Positions 7,000 through 15,386 of a stretch of DNA of 28,775 bases are shown in pieces. The notes beneath the pieces are model-generated. The model was not told where the DNA came from. It made no database searches and saw only the letters and a program-made list of their open reading frames with translations. Within the stretch, counting starts at the first letter, position 1. Each line of letters opens with the position of its first letter. Origin of the DNA: Clostridia bacterium BRH_c25 (lineage in GTDB: Bacteria > Bacillota_A > Clostridia > Lutisporales > Lutisporaceae); NCBI GenBank assembly GCA_001515955.1, contig LOES01000184.1, positions 1 through 28,775 of the forward strand. The letters run 5' to 3'. The translations under genes were made by a program, and so were the position numbers.

Positions 7000-8496
7000 T
7001 TACAATTTGTATATTACTTTATACTTGTTTTCCAGGTAATCGCTCAGATATTTGGGATTGATTTCTTCTCCCGTGACTTCCTTAAGAATTTCTGCAGGCT
7101 CCAGGAGCTTGCCGTATTTGTATATTTTTTCCGACAGCCATTCTTTTATTTTTATCAGTTCACCCTTCTCCACAAGGGCGTCAAAATCCTTGATTTCCTT
7201 TTTTGCTGTATTGTAAAATTGTGCCGAATAAATATTGCCCAAGGTATATGAAGGGAAATAGCCGAAGCTCCCTCCTGCCCAGTGCACATCCTGCAATACA
7301 CCTTTGGTGTCATTGGGGGGTACTATTCCCAGATACTCCTTCATCTTCCCATTCCACACCTCCGGCAGGTCCGATACTTCTATTTCCTTGTTAATCAAAG
7401 CTTTTTCAATTTCATACCTTATCATCACATGGAGGTTGTAGGTGACCTCATCAGCTTCCACCCTGATAAAGGAAGGCTCCACCTTGTTTATAGCCCTATA
7501 GAACTTATCCGGGTTCATATCCTTAAGCTGTTCCGGAAATACCTTCAGCAGTTCCTTATAATACTGCTCCCAGAAGCCGCGGCTTCTTCCTATGATGTTT
7601 TCCCAGAACCTTGACTGGGACTCATGTATCCCCATGGAGGCTCCCGTACAAAGCGGTGTACCGTTCAATTCAACAGAAATGTTCTGCTCGTATAGCGCAT
7701 GCCCTCCTTCATGAAGGGAGCTCATTAATGCACTGCTGAAATCATTGGAATAGTAATGAGTGGTTATTCTCACATCCCCGGGGTTTATGCCTGTGGTAAA
7801 CGGATGCTCGCTCTCATCAAGCCTTCCTGCCTCAAAGTCATATCCCATCTTATCCAATATGTAGAGGCAGAACTCCTCCTGCTTTGCAGTATCAAAGTAC
7901 TGCTTCAGTATGTCATCCTCAGGCCGGTCAGGAGACTCCTTTATCTTTGCTGCCAGTGGGACTATCCTGCGTCTAAGCTCGTCAAATATCATATCCAGCT
8001 TATCCACTGTCATCCCCGGCTCATAAAAATCCAGAAGTGTATTGTATTTATTGCCCTTATAGCCCCATAGCTCAATGAACTCCCGGTTAAAGGCAACTAT
8101 TCTTTCAAGGTAGGGTCTGAACAATTCAAAATCGTTGCTGTTCTTTGCATCCTCCCATACGGACTCTGCTTCGGAGGTCAATATAACGTATTCCTTGTAT
8201 TTGTCTGCCGGTATCTTCCTGTATTTATCGAATTCCTTCCTGCACTCCTTTACTACTGCCTTCATTATATGATCCAACCGGCTGTTGTTGTTTGGCTCAT
8301 CAAAGTATTTCAAACATTCCTCCATCTCTGCGGATGTGGTAAGCTTGAAGGCTTCCGCCGACAGCATGCCTATAACCTCAGCCCTCTGGCCCATGCCTTT
8401 CTTGGGCGCTCCTGTTCTTAAATCCCAATACAATACTTCCAATGCGTCGTTATAATACCTGATTCTTTTAATCAATTCCAGAAAACTGTTTCTCAT
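7000..8496 (-). CDS. M32 family (thermostable carboxypeptidase Taq-like) metallocarboxypeptidase
   Basis: This zinc carboxypeptidase releases C-terminal residues from peptides and is probably cytoplasmic, as no signal peptide is seen. At 498 residues it has the standard M32 length. The diagnostic motifs appear in order: HPF (231-233), DVRITTHY (241-248), the zinc site HEGGH (H262, E263, H266), HESQ (291-294) and IRVEADE (344-350). The N-terminus carries the family's YWD/R-AE signature (VLYWDLRTGAPKKGMGQRAE). It probably forms a single transcription unit: the upstream gap holds dispersed repeats and the his promoter lies directly downstream. AAGGGG lies about 9 bases before the ATG. The physiological substrate cannot be read from the sequence. 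Confidence 0.95.
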   Translation of the reverse strand: MRNSFLELIKRIRYYNDALEVLYWDLRTGAPKKGMGQRAEVIGMLSAEAFKLTTSAEMEECLKYFDEPNNNSRLDHIMKAVVKECRKEFDKYRKIPADKYKEYVILTSEAESVWEDAKNSNDFELFRPYLERIVAFNREFIELWGYKGNKYNTLLDFYEPGMTVDKLDMIFDELRRRIVPLAAKIKESPDRPEDDILKQYFDTAKQEEFCLYILDKMGYDFEAGRLDESEHPFTTGINPGDVRITTHYYSNDFSSALMSSLHEGGHALYEQNISVELNGTPLCTGASMGIHESQSRFWENIIGRSRGFWEQYYKELLKVFPEQLKDMNPDKFYRAINKVEPSFIRVEADEVTYNLHVMIRYEIEKALINKEIEVSDLPEVWNGKMKEYLGIVPPNDTKGVLQDVHWAGGSFGYFPSYTLGNIYSAQFYNTAKKEIKDFDALVEKGELIKIKEWLSEKIYKYGKLLEPAEILKEVTGEEINPKYLSDYLENKYKVIYKL

Positions 8497-8529
8497 ATAA
8501 TCTAACCCCTTCTCAATTTAATCATATAA

Positions 8530-8717
8530 GGTTACGTGTAACACGGAACACACGGATGTTACACAGAACACAGATGCCCCCGTCATTCTGAACGTAGTGA
8601 AGAATCTAAGATCCTTCGGTCGTTCCTCCCTCAGGATGACACATCAAACAGGTATCTTTCATAGTTACACGTCCCCCCCGTAACCTCGGAACCCCGTAAC
8701 CTCGTAACCTATATTTT
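8530..8717. repeat. Nested intergenic repeat: CACGGA-rich words around a REP/MITE-like palindrome
   Basis: This gap between the M32 gene and sbcC holds layered repeats. Outermost are ACGTGTAAC (8534-8542) and its inverse GTTACACGT (8664-8672). Next comes a CACGGA-rich stretch (8541-8575) that recurs near 13706 and 16361. In the centre GTCATTCTGA (8582-8591) faces TCAGGATGAC (8631-8640), with an inner near-palindrome GAAGAATC/GATCCTTC (8599-8617). The core resembles the widely dispersed GTCATTCTGA...GAAGAATC intergenic palindromes. A run of GTAACCTCG-type words (8681-8710) closes the block. No gene or strong promoter is seen here. Confidence 0.65.
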
Positions 8718-8757
8718 TTGTCATATTTCCCGGGAAATACTTAATATTCGACTTATA

Positions 8758-11700
8758 TTAAGCTTTTTCCATATAAACCTTGCTTCCTGCACCGTCAATT
8801 ACCGGAGCTTCTACCACAAGGCGCCTTGTGATCCTGCTTTTCATCTCGGGCACATGGCTTATCAGTCCTATGACCCTTTTTTGCGTGCTCAATCTTTCCA
8901 GAGCGTCTATTACTGTATCCAAAAGACTGTTGTCCAAGGTCCCGAAGCCCTCATCAAGGAAAAAGAACTCAAGAGGGCACTGTCCTTTAAGCTGTATCTG
9001 TGAGGATAAAGCAAGGGCTAGAGCCAGTGAGGTCAAAAATGTTTCCCCTCCCGAAAGAGTGGTTACCAGCCTGCGCATCCCTCCATTGGCATCGTCCCGG
9101 ATAACAAAACCATTTTCCGTATCCAGCTCAAGACCGTATCTGTGTCTGGTCAGTGTGCCCAAAGTTTCAGAGGCTTCCTTGGCAATGTACCTGAGACGCT
9201 CCTCCGATATGTATTCTATGAACGCATTCCCTTTAAGCAGGTTCTTGAAAAGCTCAAGATGCTCCTTTTTCCTGGAATACTCCTGCAGCTCACATCCCAG
9301 GGAAAGCCAACTGGCATAGTTGGCTTTGATTGTTTCAAACTTGTTTTTTGCACTTTCATACGTGGCTATACTATTTTCTTTTCCAAGCTTAAGCTCCTCG
9401 TATCTGCTGCGGATTTCCTGCCACAGCTCTTCAGTTATGCTCCTGCCGGACAGCTTGTTCTCTATCAGCTTCTTGTGTGCTTTTGTATTACTGCTGACCT
9501 CATCATATTCCTTAACTGCCCTCTCCTGCTCTGCGAGCTTATCCTCCGGCATAAAAGCCTCCTCTACTGCCGCAAAAGAAGCAAAGCCTTTGTCCGCAAG
9601 CTCCTTGCCCAATCTCCCGGTATCATTCTTCAGTTTTTCCTGATATATCTCCCTTTGTTTCTCGTATACCTTTTTATCCTTGACAGCCTTTTCATGCATT
9701 TCTCTGACTGAATTGACATATTCCTGGGCCTTTTGCTCCACCTTTGCCAAAGCAGCCATTTCTTCCTCTGTCTTTGCAATTTCGGCCTTTATATCCTTAT
9801 CCCCAATAAGGGCCTGAATTTCCTTCTCCTTCTCCTCCTTCTGGTACTTGAAGCCTCTGCCCTCCGCCATGTTTTCCGAAAGCTTCTCCATGTCAAGCTT
9901 TTTCGCTTCTTCTGCTTTCTCTATTTCCTTTCTCAGCTCCCCAATACTATTCTCAATGGCCTGCAGCTCCTTATAAAGCCTCTCCGCCTCACGGTCATTG
10001 CTTTGTATCCTCTGAAGCTCAGCCTTCATTCCGCTTAATCCCAAAGCCTGTATTATACTGTCAAAGGCTTCCTTTTTAGTCCTGTAATCCTCTTCTGCCT
10101 CAATGCAAGCTCTCTGCAAATCTCCCAGGTGCTTTCTGTCTGCCTCCAGCTGTGAACGCTTCCCGCTGTTTTCCACCTGGTACCGGTTATACTCCTCCCC
10201 TGTCTTCTTCTGCGTTTCCTCCAGCACCGAAAGCCTGTTCTCCCAGTCTTCGATCTCTTTGAGCCTTTGCTGCTTTTCTCCGGACATCTTATCCAGAGTG
10301 CCTTCAATTAAAGTGATGGACAATTCCCTTAAATCCTCCGGAAGCCTGTTCATCAGCTCTGCTTTTTCCTCTTGCTTATTCTCTGCATCCACTCTGAGTG
10401 CTTCCTTTTGGCTGTTTAAATTATTATGCTGCTCCTTAAGCTTTATTTCATCATTTTCCATAACCCTGCATTCCAGGTCAAGCTTTTCCATAGAGGACTG
10501 GAGTTCCTTTATTACCTCTTCTCCTGATTCTGCGCCTGCACCTCCCAAATGGACAGCAGGGCTCGGATGTGCTGTGGCTCCGCATACGGGGCAGGGCTCA
10601 TTATCCCTCAGCTTCTTCGCCAGTACAAATGCGCTGTTCCTCTCCTGCTCCTTCTTCTTCTCCTCAATTAAGGCTTTTATCTTGTCAAGCTCCTGCTGCT
10701 TTTCCCCTTTTTTTGTGCAAAGCTCGCTTATCCTTTTTTCCAGCACCTCAAGCTGACTGCCGTAATCCGATATTCTCAGCTCCAGCTGCTCAACATCCTT
10801 GTTTTTGAGCTTCAGCCCGTCAGTAATTGACTTTATGCTGTAATACCTTGTCTCAGCTTTAAGAATATCATTCCTGTCCCACTGCTTCATTTTCTTATGC
10901 CGTTCATACAAAGCTGCGGCCGCTTCCATTTCATTGTATAATTCAAGGCCTGATTTCTCCAGGGCTGCAAGCTCCTGCTCCTGTCGGCCGATGATGCTTG
11001 AGAGCTCTTCATATCTGGCCTTTTGCTGATCCCTGGTCCTTTGTGAACGCTCCAGCCCTTCTTCCAGTGCGGCACCCTCCTGTACCTTATCCCTGTAGCT
11101 TGCTTCAACCTTAAGAGCCTCTGTGCGTGCTTTATGCTCCCCTGCATTCTCCAGAGCCTCCGCAAGCTTGGACTTCTGCGTTGATACAGTCTCCTCCCAA
11201 TGCTCTACTTTCTTTTTAATTACGGTGTATTCACTTCTGAGCTTCTGAAGAACCTCTTCCATCTTCTCCAGCTCGTTCTTTGTCTGAAGTGCCTTTGCAA
11301 GCCTCGTCCTGTGCTCTACAAGGGTTGGTATCCTCTCCTGCCTTAATGCACTTGCCGCTTCATAATCACTTTTGCCTTTTTCCAATTGGAGGCCCAGTTC
11401 AGAAAGCCTAGTGTCCAGTTGCTCCAGCTCTTCTTCTGTTTTTTTCAGCTCTGCACCGGTTTTCCCAAGGTCGCTGATCCTGTCTGTCAGACCTTGAGCC
11501 GCTAAGGCATTTTTACACCGGGTTCTCATAGCGTTAATTTCAGCTGCCATACCTAAAAGCTCTTCCTGTTTACCCACTGCCTCCCGAAGCTCTGCAGAAA
11601 GCTCCCACACTTCTTTAGCACCACCGTACTCCACTTCAGAAGCCTTCAATGCCTGGTCCATGCTTTTTCTTTGATCTGCCGCTGAAGCAAGAGCGGCTTC

Positions 11701-12366
11701 AGCTTCTTTCAATGACGTATCAGAAATATCCCCCAGCATGGATAAAGCCCCTTCAATTCCCGAAAGCTTGTTCCTGATCCTTCCCAGCTTTCTGTTCACC
11801 TTGTCCGTAAGCTCCCTGCCGTACTCTTCCAGGTAGAAAATCCGTTCCAGCATCTTTGTTTTATCTGCCTTGGCAGATAAGAGGAATTCCTGGAATTTAT
11901 TCTGGGGAAGCACTACAGAGCGCGTAAAATCGTCAAACTGAAGTCCTATTAGCTCTATTACCGCCTCATTAACTTCCCCCTGCTTGTCTGCAATGACCAC
12001 ATCCCCTGAAGCGCCCAGCTCAATAAGTCTCGCGACCCTTGATTCTATTGAGCTCTCCGAATCCTTCTTCCGCCTGTATACCCGCTCCACCTTGTAGGTT
12101 CTTCTCTCGTTCGCCCTGACCAGATCAAAGGTAAATGAAACTCTTACACTGGCTGAAGACATGTTTATTATACCCTGGGTGCCTCTGTTTGCTCTCTGCA
12201 CATTTCCATACAAAGCAAGGGTCAACGCATCCAGTATGGTTGATTTCCCACTTCCCGTAGGTCCGAATATTCCAAACAGTCCTGTCTCTCCAAGCCTGTC
12301 AAAATCTATAGCCTGCATCTCTCTGAAGCTCTGCAGCCCCTCTATCTCAAGATACCTGGGTCTCAA
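8758..12366 (-). CDS. sbcC: SbcC, SMC-like ATPase subunit of the SbcCD nuclease (TTG start)
   Basis: This Rad50-type ATPase pairs with SbcD to cut DNA hairpins and process blocked DNA ends. From the proposed start it is 1202 residues. Walker A GPTGSGKST is at about 35-43. Two very long coiled-coil arms flank a zinc hook CPVC at about 592-595. The ABC signature LSGGE is near 1104, Walker B FFFLDEGFGTLD near 1134, and the H-loop (GLISHVPEMKSR) follows. TTG at 12366 is preferred because GGAGG lies 8 bases upstream and the N-terminus then reads LRPRYLEIEGLQSFRE, as in Firmicute SbcC. The longer frame adds 17 residues with no ribosome binding site. It overlaps sbcD by 20 bases. Confidence 0.96.
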   Translation of the reverse strand: MRPRYLEIEGLQSFREMQAIDFDRLGETGLFGIFGPTGSGKSTILDALTLALYGNVQRANRGTQGIINMSSASVRVSFTFDLVRANERRTYKVERVYRRKKDSESSIESRVARLIELGASGDVVIADKQGEVNEAVIELIGLQFDDFTRSVVLPQNKFQEFLLSAKADKTKMLERIFYLEEYGRELTDKVNRKLGRIRNKLSGIEGALSMLGDISDTSLKEAEAALASAADQRKSMDQALKASEVEYGGAKEVWELSAELREAVGKQEELLGMAAEINAMRTRCKNALAAQGLTDRISDLGKTGAELKKTEEELEQLDTRLSELGLQLEKGKSDYEAASALRQERIPTLVEHRTRLAKALQTKNELEKMEEVLQKLRSEYTVIKKKVEHWEETVSTQKSKLAEALENAGEHKARTEALKVEASYRDKVQEGAALEEGLERSQRTRDQQKARYEELSSIIGRQEQELAALEKSGLELYNEMEAAAALYERHKKMKQWDRNDILKAETRYYSIKSITDGLKLKNKDVEQLELRISDYGSQLEVLEKRISELCTKKGEKQQELDKIKALIEEKKKEQERNSAFVLAKKLRDNEPCPVCGATAHPSPAVHLGGAGAESGEEVIKELQSSMEKLDLECRVMENDEIKLKEQHNNLNSQKEALRVDAENKQEEKAELMNRLPEDLRELSITLIEGTLDKMSGEKQQRLKEIEDWENRLSVLEETQKKTGEEYNRYQVENSGKRSQLEADRKHLGDLQRACIEAEEDYRTKKEAFDSIIQALGLSGMKAELQRIQSNDREAERLYKELQAIENSIGELRKEIEKAEEAKKLDMEKLSENMAEGRGFKYQKEEKEKEIQALIGDKDIKAEIAKTEEEMAALAKVEQKAQEYVNSVREMHEKAVKDKKVYEKQREIYQEKLKNDTGRLGKELADKGFASFAAVEEAFMPEDKLAEQERAVKEYDEVSSNTKAHKKLIENKLSGRSITEELWQEIRSRYEELKLGKENSIATYESAKNKFETIKANYASWLSLGCELQEYSRKKEHLELFKNLLKGNAFIEYISEERLRYIAKEASETLGTLTRHRYGLELDTENGFVIRDDANGGMRRLVTTLSGGETFLTSLALALALSSQIQLKGQCPLEFFFLDEGFGTLDNSLLDTVIDALERLSTQKRVIGLISHVPEMKSRITRRLVVEAPVIDGAGSKVYMEKA

Positions 12367-13630
12367 TACCCTCACCTCCAAGCAGCATTTCGACCTGCCC
12401 CTCTTCAATATCGCCATTCACTACTTCAATGAAGGTTTCCAGCATTTCTTCAGCTGCCTCCATGCCTGTCCTGTATCTGTAATAATCCTTAAAAAGCTCT
12501 TCTATCCTTTTTCCCTCACGGCTTTCAAAGCTTATTATACTTTCCTTCTCATCAGTTACTACCGGTCTTATATTGATGATTCCGGGGTTAAGCTCCCTAA
12601 GCTTCTTCTGCTCCTCCAATGTCAGCGCCCTGTCTGTATGTATCTCCACGTCTATCCATGCGTTCAGATCCCTTCCCTCTTCACACCAGTTCATGGCTTC
12701 CTCAATTCCGTTTTTTGCCCTCCACTGCTTCAAAGGCTTCCCTGAGCTAAGATATACTTCTTTGACCTCCGAAGCCTTCCCCGGAATGGCATCCACTATG
12801 TAGACCACCTTGCTGTAATCGGTCTCCGAGAAGCTGTATGCAATGGGTGAGCCGGAGTAATATGTAGGTGACGGTGCACTTTTTATTCTCTGAGGCCTGT
12901 GAAGATGTCCCAGGGCAATGAAATGTGCATTATCAGGAAGCTTGCTGGGGTCCACAACCAAAGCACCTCCAAGCTGCCTTTCGGAGTCGGAGGTCCTGCC
13001 GTCTCTGAGGTATAAATGGCTGACTATCAGGTTCACTGTATCTTCTCTGAAGTTGCTGCTCAAATGGTGCAGCAGCTCTGATATCTTATCTGAATAAGCC
13101 TGCTGCAGCTTGTCTTCCTGCGAATCAGCCGATATAAGCTGCTCCAGCCGGGCTTCAGAAGGATATGGAAGTGCAATTATTACAGCACTGTGTTCCGAGC
13201 CGGCCGGTTTTATCTCCAGCCATCCGGGACCTGCCTGCACTATTGCGGAATGCAGGGTGCTCCGTTCCCTACTATCGGCCTTATATACCGCAGCATCACT
13301 TCCGGGGTATCCCAGCAAAACTATTCCGTTCTTATATGCTAGAGGACTGGCGGCACAAAGCCTGTCCGGACTGTCATGATTTCCGGCAACTACGACAACA
13401 GCCCTTCTGCCCCTGGCGTTCAATCTGTCCACAGCATCGTAAAACAGCTCTTCAGCCGCAGAGGACGGGTTGTATGTATCAAAAATATCACCGGCTACAA
13501 GTACGATATCTACCGCTTCACTCTCTGCAATTCCGCAAAGCTCGTCTATGAATTGCCTTTGCTCCTCTATCCTGTTAATATTCTCAAGGGTCTTGCCCAG
13601 ATGCCAATCTGATGTATGAAGTATTCTCAT
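12347..13630 (-). CDS. sbcD: SbcD, Mre11-like nuclease subunit
   Basis: This manganese-dependent nuclease partners SbcC in double-strand-end and hairpin processing. The 427-residue protein carries the calcineurin-like phosphoesterase motifs in order: DWHLG (D8, H10), GDIFD (D48), GNHD (N84, H85, D86), SHLYLRDG (H205) and GHLHRPQ (H242, H244). The C-terminal capping and SbcC-binding region follows. It is a little longer than the about 390-400 residues usual for the family, and the extra length is at the C-terminus. AAGGAGG lies 7 bases before the ATG. It is the first gene of a two-gene operon; upstream is a repeat-filled gap with no clear promoter. Confidence 0.96.
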   Translation of the reverse strand: MRILHTSDWHLGKTLENINRIEEQRQFIDELCGIAESEAVDIVLVAGDIFDTYNPSSAAEELFYDAVDRLNARGRRAVVVVAGNHDSPDRLCAASPLAYKNGIVLLGYPGSDAAVYKADSRERSTLHSAIVQAGPGWLEIKPAGSEHSAVIIALPYPSEARLEQLISADSQEDKLQQAYSDKISELLHHLSSNFREDTVNLIVSHLYLRDGRTSDSERQLGGALVVDPSKLPDNAHFIALGHLHRPQRIKSAPSPTYYSGSPIAYSFSETDYSKVVYIVDAIPGKASEVKEVYLSSGKPLKQWRAKNGIEEAMNWCEEGRDLNAWIDVEIHTDRALTLEEQKKLRELNPGIINIRPVVTDEKESIISFESREGKRIEELFKDYYRYRTGMEAAEEMLETFIEVVNGDIEEGQVEMLLGGEGIETQVS

Positions 13631-13989
13631 GGCTGTGCCTCCTTAAATAGATACGAGATTCGAGATACGAGGAAAGCTCGGGTATTCCTTACTGGTCAAG
13701 GAACGGGTAACACGGACAACACGGATGTTCCACGGAAGACACGAATGTTTTAGTATTTATGTATTGTTACTTTAGTGGCCATATCGATACTAGCGTAATT
13801 ACCAAATACCACTGAATATCTTATATTTTTTCCCGCCGTGTATTCCGTGGGCTTCAGTGTGTTCAGTGGTTTCCGTTCCAATACCCTCAAGGAATACCCT
13901 GACTCCCTCAAGACCCCGTAACCACGTAATCTCACGTCTAATTTATTGCTATACTGTATATCCCTAAACATATTGTAGTTATTTGCATT
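13631..13989. repeat. Intergenic gap filled with dispersed repeat copies
   Basis: This 359-base gap upstream of sbcD holds a repeat block at 13649-13735. It reads ATACGAGATTCGAGA, then GGTATTCCTTA, then GGGTAACACGGA and ACACGGATGTT, and recurs at 16311-16391 with the same order of words. A second part, TTATATTTTTTCCC (13821-13834) followed by CCGTGTATTCCGTGG (13836-13850), recurs at 14673-14703. ATACCCTGACT (from about 13893) is again found next to the 16311 copy. A 73-codon minus-strand frame here (13750-13971) is explained by the repeat and I do not call it a gene. Confidence 0.6.
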
Positions 13990-14256
13990 TTACTTGATTA
14001 TTTCCCAATGTCCTTCTTTTTTTCCACCTACACGTATAAGTATGCCGTGGTCTTTGAGAAGCTTTATGTTTTTTTCTATATTCCGTTTTGTTATGCCGAT
14101 TGCTTTTGCCATATCATCAGCAGTAATTTTCGCATTTTTATTTATCAGTGCTATAATTTGCTCCTGGGTTTGATTCAATTTTTTCTTAACCGTCGCTTTA
14201 CCGTCATTTTCTTTTACAACAGCTTTACCGATGCTGCTTATAATTTTCAATTTCAA
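13990..14256 (-). pseudogene. Small winged-helix protein, possibly the C-terminal remnant of a larger regulator
   Basis: The 88-residue frame contains a clear helix-turn-helix: LNQTQEQIIALINKNAKIT, then ADDMAKAIGITKRNIEKNI and LLKDHGILIRVG, ending in GKKEGHWEII. This is the typical winged-helix tail found at the C-terminus of larger bacterial proteins such as AlbA_2/ATP-binding and Fic-family regulators. It is also found in some stand-alone transcription factors. The only upstream starts are TTG (14256) and near-cognate codons, with no ribosome binding site. An in-frame stop lies three codons before the TTG. Repeat-rich DNA flanks both sides. A degraded remnant is therefore more likely than an intact regulator, but a small expressed DNA-binding protein cannot be excluded. 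Confidence 0.45.
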
Positions 14257-14360
14257 AGTTGTTTATAATTCCCAATCCTTTCAGTTTTCGAATGTATATT
14301 GAACACACAAAAGTATTTACATTGGGTTAAGTGCGAATTCAATAACAATCAAGGAAAACA

Positions 14361-14404
14361 TTTCGCGAAATTTGAATTATGAATGTAAAATGTTTTTCGC
14401 GAAA
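14361..14404. promoter_or_regulatory. Pair of TTTCGCGAAA palindromes
   Basis: Two identical 10-base perfect palindromes, TTTCGCGAAA at 14361-14370 and 14395-14404, are 34 bases apart start to start, about three helical turns. They lie 105-150 bases upstream of the minus-strand winged-helix frame. Paired palindromes on one face of the helix look like operators for a dimeric repressor. The link to the neighbouring winged-helix protein is inference only. Confidence 0.4.
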
Positions 14405-14785
14405 TATATAGTACTTTATTTTATTTACTATCACACATCATGCTTCTACGCCAGTAAGAAAGTCTAGCGTAACCATATCTCACATCTCTTATCCCGCATC
14501 TATTATATGGTTAAAATGTAAATCCATAATCATCTTGTATATATTTATATTCTATCGGATTTTTTGCCAAAAGACAATTTAGTATACAGTTAAACATAAA
14601 ACCAAATGTGCACATATCGATATTTTAGTAAGCATAGATACTCTCTGCATTATCGAATACTGATTCATTCTTTTATATTTTTTCCCAACCGTGTGTTCCG
14701 TGGATTCCAGTGCTTTTCCGAAGGAAATCCGTGTTACCCGCCCCCCCATATCTCGTATCTCGCATCTCGTATCTCGCATCTGAAC
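14405..14785. repeat. Gene-free stretch with dispersed and tandem repeats
   Basis: Between the palindromes and the lepB terminator I see no gene. CATATCGATA (14616-14625) also occurs near 13784. TTATATTTTTTCCC (14673-14686) and CCGTGTGTTCCGTGG (14689-14703) match the copy near 13821-13850. At about 14746-14780 a 14-base unit, ATCTCGTATCTCGC, is repeated in tandem; it is the inverse of the ATACGAGAT words at 13651 and 16312. A 73-codon minus-strand frame (14579-14800) arises from these repeats. Confidence 0.55.
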
Positions 14786-14823
14786 AAAAAAATCCGGCAT
14801 ATCATTAAATGCCGGATTTTTTT
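14786..14823 (-). terminator. Intrinsic terminator of the TPR-lepB operon
   Basis: ATCCGGCAT (14792-14800) and ATGCCGGAT (14809-14817) form a 9-pair stem with an 8-base loop. On the minus strand a run of seven T follows (14792-14786), starting 3 bases after the lepB stop. The plus strand also has a T-run (14817-14823), so the hairpin may work in both directions. Confidence 0.9.
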
Positions 14824-14825
14824 GT

Positions 14826-15365
14826 TTATTTCAATTTTCCTAGCTCACTTAGGGGCCATACTCTGAATACAGCCTTACCTCCAAGGTGCTCCTCCTCAAT
14901 GAACCCTACTGATTCAAACCTGCTGTCCCTGCTGTTCCCCCTGTTGTCACCCATGACCATATACTTTCCTTTGGGTATGGTTGTCTTTTCAAATCCAAAA
15001 TCAGGTGTGGGGGATTGGGTAAAATCCGGATCCAACGCCTTCCCATCTATGTATACTTTGTTATCTCTTATCTCAATTGTTTCTCCCGGCAGACCTACAA
15101 CTCTCTTTATCAGATTAAGATGCTCCAGCTTATCCTGCTTGCTGTCGATTACAACTATGTCCCCTCTTTCAGGCTCCCCCAACAAATAATTCACTCTGGA
15201 AATAATTAGTATCTGGCCTTCATGCAGCGTCGGCTCCATAGACACACTCATTGCATAAGCCGTCCTGAATATGTATGTCCTGAAAATCACAGCCAGCACT
15301 ATTGCAAAAAGTATTGTTTTTATCCATGAGTATATCTCTTTTTTCATCTCGTTGTCAAATTTCAA
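14826..15365 (-). CDS. lepB: Type I signal peptidase (TTG start)
   Basis: This membrane serine protease removes signal peptides from exported proteins. The 179-residue protein has one N-terminal membrane anchor (about residues 13-32) and an extracytoplasmic S26 catalytic domain. The nucleophile is S42 in SVSMEPTL and the general base is K87 in LIKRVVGLPGE. The later box MGDNRGNSRDSR is also present. TTG at 15365 is favoured because AAAGGGGTG lies 7 bases upstream; the first in-frame ATG, six codons later, has no ribosome binding site. It is the second gene after the TPR protein, 21 bases downstream, and ends at a strong terminator. Gram-positive genomes often have several such peptidases, so this may be one paralogue. 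Confidence 0.95.
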   Translation of the reverse strand: MKFDNEMKKEIYSWIKTILFAIVLAVIFRTYIFRTAYAMSVSMEPTLHEGQILIISRVNYLLGEPERGDIVVIDSKQDKLEHLNLIKRVVGLPGETIEIRDNKVYIDGKALDPDFTQSPTPDFGFEKTTIPKGKYMVMGDNRGNSRDSRFESVGFIEEEHLGGKAVFRVWPLSELGKLK

Positions 15366-15386
15366 ATTAATGCACCCCTTTTAGTT

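Noticed and set aside
8724..8739. Palindrome TATTTCCCGGGAAATA as sbcC terminator
   Set aside because: It has no proper loop and no T-tract on the sbcC strand.
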